In this document: piece after piece, positions 41,751 through 50,922 of the stretch | Layout of the letters: every line of letters begins with the position of its first letter | How positions within the stretch are numbered: the stretch's first letter is position 1 | Assembly: GCA_032027205.1 (NCBI GenBank) | Contig: JAVSMN010000001.1 | Location: 682,001 to 746,000 of the forward strand | Source of the DNA: Zeimonas sp032027205 | GTDB taxonomy: Bacteria > Pseudomonadota > Gammaproteobacteria > Burkholderiales > Burkholderiaceae_E | DNA length: 64,000 nt | Reading direction: 5' to 3' | Notes under the pieces: model-generated | Seen by the model: the letters and a program-made list of their open reading frames with translations, nothing else | The model's database searches: none | Told to the model about the DNA's origin: nothing | Translations under genes and position numbers: made by a program

Positions 41751-43451
41751 ATGTACCTGATCGCCCTCGCCACCGACTACGACGGAACGCTTGCACACGA
41801 CGGGCGGGTCGACGCCGACACGATCGGCGCGCTCGAGCGCCTGCGCGACAGTGGACGGAAGCTGCTGATGGTCACCGGACGAGAGCTTGCCGACCTGAAA
41901 CGCGTGTTCGACCGGCTGGACCTGTTCGACCTCGTCGTGGCGGAGAACGGCGCCCTGCTCTACTGGCCGCAGGCACAGGAAGAACGCCCGGTCGCGGAAG
42001 AACCACCGGCGGAGCTGGTGGCAGCGCTGCGGGCGCGCGGCGTGTCGCCCTTGTCGGTCGGCCGCGGAATCATCGCCACCTGGGAACCCAACGAGGGCGC
42101 GGTGATCGAATGCATCCGCGATCTCGGCCTGGAGTGGCAGATCATCTTCAACAAGGGCGCGGTGATGGTGCTGCCGCCGGGGGTCAACAAGGCAACGGGA
42201 CTCGCCGCCGGACTGTCGGAGCTCGGCCTTTCGCCGCTGAACGTGGCGGCGATCGGCGACGCCGAAAACGACCACGCGTTCCTCACCGCCTGCGGCTGCT
42301 CGATCGCCGTGGCCAACGCGCTCGAAGCGGTCAAGAACACCGCCGATCTCGTGACGCGCGGCGACCACGGCGCGGGCGTCATCGAAGCGATCGACGCGAT
42401 CCTCGCGAACGACTCGAAAGCGTTGGCGGCGGCTTCGCACCGGCGGCGCATCACGCTGAGCGAAGACGACGCCGGATTGACCGTCGATGGCGGCGCGGTG
42501 CTCATTGCCGGATCGTCGGGCATCGGAAAATCGACGCTGGCGACCGCGATCCTCGAGAAGCTGGCGGCGCAGGGGTTCCAGCTTTGCGTATTCGATCCGG
42601 AAGGCGATTACGACGATCTCGAAGACGCCGTCGTCCTCGGCGGCGCCAGGAATCCGCCTGCCGGCAGTGAAGTGACGGACTTCCTGCGACGCCCGGACGC
42701 CGCACCTCTGGTGGTCAACCTGCTCGGATTCGAAGTGCAGGACCGTCCGGCATTCTTTAGGGAGCTCGTCGCGCGGATTGGCGACCTGCGTGGCGAGTTC
42801 GCCCGACCGCATTGGCTGCTGATCGACGAAGCGCATCACATGCTGCCCGGCACCTCGGACGCAGCCGCCGAGTCGCTTCCCGCCCAACTCGCCGCGACCA
42901 TCTATGTCACCGTCCATCCCGACCAGATGGCCCGGCAGGCGCTCGAGAGCGTGCGAACCGTCATCGGCGTCGGCGCGCAGGCGAGCGACGCGCTGCGCAG
43001 CTTCTGCGAGGCGATCGGCATCGACGTTCCGCCGGTTCCCGCAGGCGACGCGCAAGAGGCCGTTCTCTTCTGGCAACGCGACCGTTCCATCGCGCCGCGC
43101 TGGCTACGGCCCGACCGTCCGAAGCAGGGGCACAAGCGGCATACGCGCAAATACGCCGAGGGCGAACTGGGCGAGGACAAGAGCTTCTACTTCCGCGGCC
43201 CCGACGGCAAGCTGAACCTTCGCGCGCAGAACCTGATGCTGTTCCTGCAACTGGCCGATGGCGTGGACGACGCGACCTGGCTCTTCCACCTTCATCGTGG
43301 CGACTACGCCCGATGGTTTCGCGAAGCAATCAAGGACGACCGCCTCGCCGACGAAGCCCAAAGCCTGCAGGACGGACAGGACCCCGCCCGAACGCGCGTG
43401 CAGATGCGCGAAATCGTCGAACGCCGGTACACCGCACCGGCGAAGGCATGA
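41751..43451 (+). CDS. HAD-IIB family phosphatase fused to P-loop ATPase
   Basis: 566 residues from ATG 41751. Residues 1 to about 225 are a Cof-type HAD hydrolase with catalytic aspartates in LATDYDGTLAHDG (D10, D12), the VTGREL motif II, and motif IV IGDAENDHAFL (169-179). Residues about 240-440 are an additional P-loop domain with Walker A GSSGIGKST (254-262), FDPEGDYDDLE, and Walker B WLLIDEAHHML (355-365), similar to HerA/DUF87-like ATPases. The C-terminal region (about 470-566) is basic with KRHTRKYAEGELGEDKSFYFRG and is unassigned. The substrate is unknown; a sugar-phosphate phosphatase is likely for the HAD part. It is divergent from fba. Confidence 0.85.
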   Translation: MYLIALATDYDGTLAHDGRVDADTIGALERLRDSGRKLLMVTGRELADLKRVFDRLDLFDLVVAENGALLYWPQAQEERPVAEEPPAELVAALRARGVSPLSVGRGIIATWEPNEGAVIECIRDLGLEWQIIFNKGAVMVLPPGVNKATGLAAGLSELGLSPLNVAAIGDAENDHAFLTACGCSIAVANALEAVKNTADLVTRGDHGAGVIEAIDAILANDSKALAAASHRRRITLSEDDAGLTVDGGAVLIAGSSGIGKSTLATAILEKLAAQGFQLCVFDPEGDYDDLEDAVVLGGARNPPAGSEVTDFLRRPDAAPLVVNLLGFEVQDRPAFFRELVARIGDLRGEFARPHWLLIDEAHHMLPGTSDAAAESLPAQLAATIYVTVHPDQMARQALESVRTVIGVGAQASDALRSFCEAIGIDVPPVPAGDAQEAVLFWQRDRSIAPRWLRPDRPKQGHKRHTRKYAEGELGEDKSFYFRGPDGKLNLRAQNLMLFLQLADGVDDATWLFHLHRGDYARWFREAIKDDRLADEAQSLQDGQDPARTRVQMREIVERRYTAPAKA

Positions 43452-43468
43452 GTCAACACCAGCGGACG

Positions 43469-44911
43469 CTACCGCCCGTGCTCGCCAACGCGCACGACCT
43501 TCAGCGTGTTCGTCCCGCCGGACTTGCCGATCGGCTCGCCGATCGTCAGCGCGATGAGGTCGCCCTTGTCGACGATTCCCGCGTCGAGCAACCGCTGCTC
43601 GGCCTCGAGCAGCAGCGCTTCGCGCTCGACGGCGTGATAGGTCATCACGATCGGATGCACCTCGCGGTACAGGCACATCCGACGGCGGCTGCGCTCCTCG
43701 GGGGTGAGCGCGTAGATCGGCACGCCGGAATCGATGCGCGACATCCACAGCGCGGTGGAGCCCGACTGCGTGAGCGAGACCACCGCCTTCACCTTCATGT
43801 GGTGCGCCACGAAGAGCGCGCTCATCGCGATCGCCTGGTCGATCCTCGTGAAGGTGCCGTTCAGGATGTCCGCGCTGAGCGCGTGCCGCTCGGAGCGATC
43901 GGCCTCGACGCACACCCGCGCCATCGCCTCGATGGTCTCGACCGGGTAGCGACCGGCAGCCGTCTCGGCCGACAGCATCACCGCGTCGGTTCCGTCGAGC
44001 ACCGCATTGGCCACGTCCGAGACCTCGGCGCGCGTGGGCACCGGCGACTCGATCATCGACTCCATCATCTGCGTGGCGGTGATCGTGACCTTGTTGAGAT
44101 CCTTCGCCATGCGGATCATCCGCTTCTGCAGCGCCGGCACCGACGCGTCACCGACTTCGACGGCGAGATCGCCGCGCGCGACCATGATTCCGTCGCTCGC
44201 CTTCAGGATCTCCTCGAGATTGCCGATCGCCTCGTAGCGCTCGATCTTCGCGATCATCAGCGCACGACCGCCCGCTGCCCGCACGAGTTCGCGCGCCATG
44301 TACATGTCGGCCGCGTTCTTCGGGAACGACACGGCGATGAAATCGGCCTCGAAGCGAACGGCCGTCTTGATGTCCTCCATGTCCTTCGACGTGAGTGCGG
44401 GCGCCGACAGCCCTCCGCCCTGCCGATTGATACCCTTGCGATTCGACAGCGTCCCCCCCTGAAGGACCGTGCACTCGATTGCGCGCGCGTCCACGCGATC
44501 GACCCGCATCGTCACCCGTCCATCGTTCAGCAGCAGCGTGTCACCCACGCTCACGTCGTTGACGAGTTCCGGGTAGTCGAGGCCGACGCGCTGCTGGTTG
44601 CCCAGATCGCAGTCGATGTCGAAGACGAATCGATCGCCGACCTCGAGCTCGATCTTGCCGTCGGCGAACTTGCCGATACGGATCTTCGGACCCTGCAGGT
44701 CGGCAAGCACGCCGACGCTCTGGCCGAGCCGGGCGGCGATCTCCCGCACGCTGGCGACGACCGCCGAGTGCTCCTCGGCGGTACCGTGCGAGAAGTTCGC
44801 GCGCACGACGTTAACGCCGGCGCGCAGCATGCGCTCGAGCACGTCGGGCGACGACGATGCCGGGCCGAGCGTGGCCACGATCTTGGTGGCGCGGGGAACA
44901 GGCTGGAACAT
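43469..44911 (-). CDS. pyk: Pyruvate kinase
   Basis: 480 residues from an ATG at 44911 (MFQPVPRATKIVATLGPASS). Conserved elements: VNVVRANFSHGTAEEH, LADLQGPKIRIGKF, FIAVSFPKNAADM, MIAKIERYEAI, GIMVARGDLAVEVG, TITATQMMESMIESPVPTRAEVSDVANAVLDGTDAVMLSAETAAGRYPVE and the C-terminal SLTQSGSTALW. It makes pyruvate and ATP from phosphoenolpyruvate and ADP. No Shine-Dalgarno is obvious. It sits 17 bases from the convergent HAD-ATPase gene and directly downstream of the HPr-rel-A operon. Confidence 0.97.
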   Translation of the reverse strand: MFQPVPRATKIVATLGPASSSPDVLERMLRAGVNVVRANFSHGTAEEHSAVVASVREIAARLGQSVGVLADLQGPKIRIGKFADGKIELEVGDRFVFDIDCDLGNQQRVGLDYPELVNDVSVGDTLLLNDGRVTMRVDRVDARAIECTVLQGGTLSNRKGINRQGGGLSAPALTSKDMEDIKTAVRFEADFIAVSFPKNAADMYMARELVRAAGGRALMIAKIERYEAIGNLEEILKASDGIMVARGDLAVEVGDASVPALQKRMIRMAKDLNKVTITATQMMESMIESPVPTRAEVSDVANAVLDGTDAVMLSAETAAGRYPVETIEAMARVCVEADRSERHALSADILNGTFTRIDQAIAMSALFVAHHMKVKAVVSLTQSGSTALWMSRIDSGVPIYALTPEERSRRRMCLYREVHPIVMTYHAVEREALLLEAEQRLLDAGIVDKGDLIALTIGEPIGKSGGTNTLKVVRVGEHGR

Positions 44912-44980
44912 GGAGGCGACCGGGAAATGCGGCGGTGAACGAATCGACCGGGGCGCTGCACAGCGCCCGGCGACCAAGGT

Positions 44981-46066
44981 TCATCCTAACGCAGCGGGGC
45001 GCGAAGTACGGAACTGCTTGGTCCAGATGTGACGAACGAGGAGCCGCGGGGGAAAGCGTCGCAAGAAATGGCGCGCCTTCAGCGCGCGCTTGGCCCATCG
45101 CCGAGACGCGCTTATCGGAAGATCGGGCGAAGCGGGCAGCAACGATCGCGCGACCAGCGCGTCCATCAGCGTCGCGCCAGCAGCCGAAGGTTGCGCGCGA
45201 CGCGCCGCCTCGCGCGCCGAGTGCCGGGGCACCGGTGAGGAGAGGAAACGGTGCGCATAGCGCAGCCCGTAATGCAGCGGGCGCTGAAGACCGTGAAGCG
45301 AGACCGAGGCGGCCAGGCCTTCGTCGAAGTCCGCGCGCTCGGCGCCTTGGCGCAGCATCGCGTCGAGGTCGAGCAGGTCGCGCAACTGATGCCACATGTC
45401 CGAATCCTCGAACAGGTGGCAGCAGGTATGTAGAACCTGGTCCTCGGGCGCGAGCACGCGCAGTGGGGTGCCGGGCAAGGCGACCGACGCCGCGACCAGC
45501 GCATCGGCATCGGGACGCAGTCGGCTCGTCACGGGAAGGATCGTGTGGTGCAGATCGATCGGCATCGCACGCTCGGGGTGCATCAGCGGCGGCAACTCGT
45601 GACTCCACTCCCGGTAGTACCGCTCGTCGTAGTCGCTGATCAGCCCGAAGTGCCATCCTGCGGCGCGTAGCGCCTCCTCCACGCGTCCGATTTCGGCGAC
45701 CCGCACCATCAGGTCGATGTCACTGGTAAGGCGTCCGCGGCCCCACGGAGCCTCCTGTGCGACGTACGCGCTGCCCTTGAGCAGAACCAGTTCGGTGCCG
45801 AGCGGGCCGAGAACGTCGCAAACGTGCTCGAGGTTCCATTTCGTCATCTGGATGCGGTACTCGGCGACCGTGCGTTCGCTGTGCAGTTGGCGAGCCACCG
45901 GTGCCGGGAGCGCGTCGAGTGCATCGGCCGCCTCGTAGCGGGCGTGCAGCAGGCTGGCGACCGAGCCCAGTCGGGCGAGACGCACGAGGCGATCCCACTC
46001 GGCGAGCGTCGGCTGCGGCGACTGCAATGGGTCGGCCATCAGCGAAAGCAGTCGCTGGGCGTTCAT
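44981..46066 (-). CDS. Nucleotidyltransferase family protein (NTP_transf_5-like) of the HPr-rel-A operon
   Basis: 361 residues. The nucleotidyltransferase core is at about residues 88-125: GTELVLLKGSAYVAQEAPWGRGRLTSDIDLMV. The catalytic DxD-type motif is SDIDLMV. HHTILPV and VLHTCCHLFEDSDMWHQLRDLLDLD are further family landmarks. The C-terminal quarter is basic (about 300-361). The start ATG overlaps the kinase stop by four bases, so it is translationally coupled as the last gene of the four-gene operon. Family members of this kind often flank modified-peptide or exopolysaccharide loci. The acceptor molecule is unknown. Confidence 0.85.
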   Translation of the reverse strand: MNAQRLLSLMADPLQSPQPTLAEWDRLVRLARLGSVASLLHARYEAADALDALPAPVARQLHSERTVAEYRIQMTKWNLEHVCDVLGPLGTELVLLKGSAYVAQEAPWGRGRLTSDIDLMVRVAEIGRVEEALRAAGWHFGLISDYDERYYREWSHELPPLMHPERAMPIDLHHTILPVTSRLRPDADALVAASVALPGTPLRVLAPEDQVLHTCCHLFEDSDMWHQLRDLLDLDAMLRQGAERADFDEGLAASVSLHGLQRPLHYGLRYAHRFLSSPVPRHSAREAARRAQPSAAGATLMDALVARSLLPASPDLPISASRRWAKRALKARHFLRRFPPRLLVRHIWTKQFRTSRPAALG

Positions 46067-47016
46067 CGGCGTGCCGGCTCCATCGAGAGCGACACGGCTT
46101 CGCTTTCCGCAAACAGCGCATCGATGTGCTCGAAGGCTTCATCGAAGCTCGAGTAGTGCAGTTCGTAGATGCGGCACTGCGCCAGCAGGTTGGTGAGTGC
46201 GACGAAACCTGCCTCACCCAGCAGTGAGTAGTTGAACGCATTGCCGGAAAGCTTGACGAAGGCGCGGGTGGCAGGAACGGGCTCGAGCGACGGCGGCTGG
46301 CCCGGGCTGTACCTCGGGAAGACGACGAACTCGGGGCGTGCCGGGCGCTTGCGCGCGAGCACGCTGGGCGGCGTGGGCGCGAGGTGGGCGACCGTTCCCT
46401 TGTGCGTGCCTCCGGTACGCGGGCCCATCGCTCGCTCGGGCCACCGTCGGCCGATGACGTCGATCGAGGCGTTCTTCAGGCAGATCGGGCGAAGCAGGGG
46501 ATAAATGCTTCCGGAGACGGGATCGATCGGGCAGAACTCGTCGCTGAGCAGGCGGTACCCGTGACACATCAGCGCCGCCGTGAGCGTGCTCTTGCCCACG
46601 CCCGAGAACGCCGGCATGAGCAGAGCGCGGTCGCCGCGTGCGACGACCCCCGAGTGCAGCAACAGCCAAGCATGCGAGCGGTGCGCGATCGTCCAGTTCA
46701 AACCCCACTCGAGCAGCGGCAGGTGCAGGGCATCTGCCTGGCTTTCGAAGGGCAGTTCGCCATCGACGACGAGCTCGACCCAGCCAGGCCCGAACAACGC
46801 GCGGCGAGCGCGCAGATACACGGTTACGTCGGCGAAACCGGAATCAGGTTCGATGGGAAACGCGCCATACAGCGTCTGCATGGACCGGGCGAAGCCGCGA
46901 TGCGTCGAACGGAAGCGTGCGACGCAGGCGCCGAAATCGAGCGAAACACCCGGCCCGCGCAAGCGTTCGAGCAAGGGCTCCAGCGCGAGACCGCCGACGG
47001 TCGGAACGCCGCGCAT
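46063..47016 (-). CDS. HprK-related kinase A
   Basis: 317 residues from ATG 47016; the frame also offers a TTG one codon upstream. The HPr-kinase-like P-loop is in LLMPAFSGVGKSTLTAALMCHGYRLLSDEFCPID (about residues 130-165), preceded by LLLHSGVVARGDRAL. This is the arrangement of the HprK C-terminal kinase domain. The N-terminal 110 residues differ from classical HprK. The sequence fits the family named 'HprK-related kinase A', which co-occurs with a PqqD-like chaperone and a nucleotidyltransferase. It presumably phosphorylates a peptide or protein made by the same locus; no HPr gene is here. Four bases separate it from the PqqD-like gene. Confidence 0.88.
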   Translation of the reverse strand: MRGVPTVGGLALEPLLERLRGPGVSLDFGACVARFRSTHRGFARSMQTLYGAFPIEPDSGFADVTVYLRARRALFGPGWVELVVDGELPFESQADALHLPLLEWGLNWTIAHRSHAWLLLHSGVVARGDRALLMPAFSGVGKSTLTAALMCHGYRLLSDEFCPIDPVSGSIYPLLRPICLKNASIDVIGRRWPERAMGPRTGGTHKGTVAHLAPTPPSVLARKRPARPEFVVFPRYSPGQPPSLEPVPATRAFVKLSGNAFNYSLLGEAGFVALTNLLAQCRIYELHYSSFDEAFEHIDALFAESEAVSLSMEPARR

Positions 47017-47023
47017 CAACGTC

Positions 47024-47350
47024 TCACTCGTCGGCGACCGGATCGCCGCCGACGCTCTCGATCAGATGGCTGCCACGCAACTCGGACAACGCCCGTTCGA
47101 CGAGCGCCCGGCCGTCGTCCGGGGAGAAACCGGCTTCGGTGAGCTGGAGTGCATCGACCAGGGAATCGACTCGCTGCGCCCCGCGCTCGCCAAAAAGCGT
47201 AAGCAGCATCGCGGCAGCGCCCCCCACGATGTGGGTGCGCAACGAATGCGGATCGAATACCGCCAGCGAATCGGCCGACAACGGGCGGCGACGCAAGCCG
47301 GGCCGCGCGCGCACCTCCAGCGGCGGGGCTCCGCGCATCGCGGCGTTCAC
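47024..47350 (-). CDS. PqqD family peptide chaperone, HPr-rel-A system
   Basis: 108 residues from a GTG at 47350, three bases after the previous stop; an ATG four codons later is possible. The PqqD fold is recognisable in RPLSADSLAVFDPHSLRTHIVGGAAAMLLTLFG, followed by VDSLVDALQLTEAGFSPDDGRALVERALSELRGSHLIES. PqqD-like domains bind leader peptides and present them to modifying enzymes. In this setting the family is known as the PqqD protein of the HPr-rel-A system. It sits between the candidate secreted target and the kinase. Confidence 0.85.
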   Translation of the reverse strand: MNAAMRGAPPLEVRARPGLRRRPLSADSLAVFDPHSLRTHIVGGAAAMLLTLFGERGAQRVDSLVDALQLTEAGFSPDDGRALVERALSELRGSHLIESVGGDPVADE

Positions 47351-47353
47351 CGC

Positions 47354-48043
47354 TCAGGTAAGGCCGAGGACACGCTTGACGTATGAACCGAGCGGGCTTC
47401 CGAACACGCCGCGGTAGCGCGCCTCTCCGGCCGCCTGCAGCGAAGCCCAGCACGCGTCGGAGACTTCGGTGCCGTTCGCCGCCTGCGGCTCCCAACTGTA
47501 ACCGAGCGGCTCGCCCGTCTTCGGGTCGACCCTGATCAGCGCCCAGCGCTTCTCGATCGGCGTGCCCTGCGCGGTCGACGTGTTCCAATCGTCGCTGAAC
47601 GAGGCGTCCTTGCCGATGGCGTCTCCATTGCCAAAACTCACCCGAGGCGTGCTCTTCGCCGACGCGATCATCGGTCCGACACCAGGGCTGCCGGAATCGA
47701 CGCGCCAATACGTGGTGCCGTCGGTTCCGAGTACGTACCTGCCCTCGATGAGCGTGTCCTGCGGCCCCTTGGCGTTGAAGTCGATCTTGTGCAATTCAAG
47801 GATGTCGACCTGCGCGCGCACCCATTCGTCGGCATCGGGCGATGCGGCGATCTTCTCGGCCTGCTGCGCACGGGCGGCATCCGCCGCGTCGACCCCCTTC
47901 TCGGTGCAAAGCAACGACGCACCGAAGGATGCGCCAGGACGCAGCGTAAGCACCATCGGCGCGGCGGCGCCGAGGCGCAGCAGGTTGCGTCGGCGCGCTT
48001 CGTGCTGTCCTGGCGCCGGATTTGTCTCGCTCGAATTTTTCAT
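47354..48043 (-). CDS. Exported protein of unknown function, candidate target of the HPr-rel-A system
   Basis: 229 residues, with GAGGCGAGGC directly before the ATG at 48043. Residues 13-45 (HEARRRNLLRLGAAAPMVLTLRPGAS) form a twin-arginine-like export signal, with a cysteine at residue 46 shortly after. The mature part is hydrophilic, with an N-terminal Ala/Asp-rich helix (about 50-85), a beta-rich centre (IEGRYVLGTDGTTYWRVDSGSPG), and a C-terminal SPLGSYVKRVLGLT. No known domain is recognised. As first gene of the operon, three bases before the PqqD-like gene, it is the obvious candidate for modification by the kinase and nucleotidyltransferase. This is inference only. Confidence 0.75.
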   Translation of the reverse strand: MKNSSETNPAPGQHEARRRNLLRLGAAAPMVLTLRPGASFGASLLCTEKGVDAADAARAQQAEKIAASPDADEWVRAQVDILELHKIDFNAKGPQDTLIEGRYVLGTDGTTYWRVDSGSPGVGPMIASAKSTPRVSFGNGDAIGKDASFSDDWNTSTAQGTPIEKRWALIRVDPKTGEPLGYSWEPQAANGTEVSDACWASLQAAGEARYRGVFGSPLGSYVKRVLGLT

Positions 48044-48281
48044 TGCCTCGCCTCGGGAAACCCCGTCCGATTCCCACCGGACACTGTCGGACGTGCGCGC
48101 CCCCGTTCCAAGGAACTATCGCACAACGCCCGATCTGGCGTCTCGAAAGGAAACCTCCGACTGTCCTATCAGTCCTGCAAGTTTCATGCCCCGAGCGCGC
48201 AAGCGCTTGATTTGCAAGAGAGGATCGCAGAGTCCCGACCGTTCGACGAGTTATTGTAAATTTTTCCGACACCAAACTGTT

Positions 48282-49460
<1,179 letters not shown>

Positions 49461-49515
49461 GGGGTTGCCTCCAGGGTGCACGCGCTGCGCGCGTCGCGAC
49501 CCGCTGCTGCGCGCT

Positions 49516-49836
49516 TTACCGCGCTTCGTGCAGTTGCTGCTCGATCTCGTGGCGCTCGCCGTCGTCGAGCAGGTCGAGCGGGTTGGCGCCGTCGTTCATC
49601 AGCCAGTCTTCGAATCGGCCGCGCCGCCCGTCGGGCAGGCGCGCCGCCACCAGATGGTCGAGCGTGGCGCTGTCGGCGAAGAACACGAACTCGACGCCGT
49701 CGGCGTCGACCGCGCACTCGCCGACGGCGATCTGCACCCACGGCCGGCGCGCGTCGCGCAGCCGCATCGTGCGCTGGCCGTCGACGATCTCGCGCAGCAA
49801 CGCGACCGTTTCGGCAGCGTCGAGCCGTTCGCCCAT
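49516..49836 (-). CDS. Conserved hypothetical protein between gap and pgk
   Basis: 106 residues from ATG 49836, 11 bases after the gap stop. The sequence (MGERLDAAETVALLREIVDGQRTMRLRDARRPWVQIAVGECAVDADGVEFVFFADSATLDHLVAARLPDGRRGRFEDWLMNDGANPLDLL...) has no recognised domain. It looks like a small alpha/beta cytoplasmic protein ending in an acidic helix (DDGERHEIEQQLHEAR). Its position inside the gap-pgk operon suggests co-expression with glycolysis. Confidence 0.7.
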   Translation of the reverse strand: MGERLDAAETVALLREIVDGQRTMRLRDARRPWVQIAVGECAVDADGVEFVFFADSATLDHLVAARLPDGRRGRFEDWLMNDGANPLDLLDDGERHEIEQQLHEAR

Positions 49837-49847
49837 TGCGCGACCCT

Positions 49848-50858
49848 TCAGCGCGCGTTCATCCACGCGACCGTCACATCGAGCATGCGATTCGAGAAGC
49901 CCCACTCGTTGTCGTACCAGCTGTTGGCCTTGACGAGCCGACCGGACACCTTGGTGAGCGTCGAATCGAAGATGCTCGACGCCGGGTTGTGGTTGAAGTC
50001 GACCGACACGAGCTGCGCGTCGTTGTAGGCGATCACGCCCTTCAGCTTGCCCTGCGCGGCCTCTCGCATCGCCGCGTTCACCTCCTCGACGGAGGTCTCG
50101 CGCGACGCGATGAACGACAGATCGACGATCGACACGTTGATCGTCGGCACGCGCATCGCATAGCCATCGAGCCGGCCGTTGAGCTCGGGCAGCACGAGCC
50201 CGACTGCCGAAGCGGCACCCGTCTTCGTGGGGATCATCGACATCGTCGCCGACCGCGCGCGGCGCAGGTCGGTGTGATACACGTCGGTGAGAACCTGGTC
50301 GTTCGTGTAGGCGTGGATCGTCGTCATCAGGCCGGTCTCGATGCCGATGCGCTCGTGCAGCACCTTGGCCATCGGCGCCAGGCAGTTCGTCGTGCACGAT
50401 GCGTTCGAGATCACCGTCTGGCTCGCGCGCAGCACGTTGTCGTTCACACCGTAGACGACGGTAGCGTCGACGTCCTTGCCGCCCGGCGCCGAGATGATCA
50501 CCTTCTTAGCGCCGCCCTTCAGGTGCGCCGACGCCTTCTCCTTGCTGGTGAAGAAACCGGTGCACTCGAGGACGACGTCTACGCCGAGTTCGCCCCACGG
50601 CAGCTTCGACGGATCGCGCTCCGACAGCACGCGGACGCGGTCCCCATTGACGACGATGCTGTCGCCGTCGACCGACACCGTGCCGGGGAACTTCCCGTGA
50701 GCCGTGTCGTACTGGGTGAGATGCGCGTTGATCTTCGCGTCGCCGAGATCGTTGATCGCGACGATCTCGATCGGGTGCTTCTTGCCGTCTTCGTAGTGCG
50801 CGCGAAGGATGTTGCGGCCGATGCGGCCGTAGCCGTTGATCGCAATGCGGATGGTCAT
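49848..50858 (-). CDS. gap: Glyceraldehyde-3-phosphate dehydrogenase, type I
   Basis: 336 residues. NAD-binding N-terminus IRIAINGYGRIGRNILRAHYE, catalytic cysteine in ISNASCTTNCLAPMAKVLHE, catalytic histidine in TTIHAYTNDQ, and C-terminal KANSWYDNEWGFSNRMLDV. AGGGGA lies about 10 bases upstream of the ATG. It sits 65 bases after tkt in the glycolytic/pentose-phosphate cluster. Confidence 0.98.
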   Translation of the reverse strand: MTIRIAINGYGRIGRNILRAHYEDGKKHPIEIVAINDLGDAKINAHLTQYDTAHGKFPGTVSVDGDSIVVNGDRVRVLSERDPSKLPWGELGVDVVLECTGFFTSKEKASAHLKGGAKKVIISAPGGKDVDATVVYGVNDNVLRASQTVISNASCTTNCLAPMAKVLHERIGIETGLMTTIHAYTNDQVLTDVYHTDLRRARSATMSMIPTKTGAASAVGLVLPELNGRLDGYAMRVPTINVSIVDLSFIASRETSVEEVNAAMREAAQGKLKGVIAYNDAQLVSVDFNHNPASSIFDSTLTKVSGRLVKANSWYDNEWGFSNRMLDVTVAWMNAR

Positions 50859-50922
50859 GATGAATTCCCCTGCAGTGATGAAACCGGATGGGGCGCGGCG
50901 CGCGAGGCGCGCGCCGCGGGAA

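Noticed and set aside
48044..48281. Sigma-54 promoter or clear sigma-70 promoter for the HPr-rel-A operon
   Set aside because: No TGGCAC-N5-TTGC match exists; a TACAAT on the minus strand near 48251-48256 has no -35 at proper spacing, so the promoter was left unassigned.
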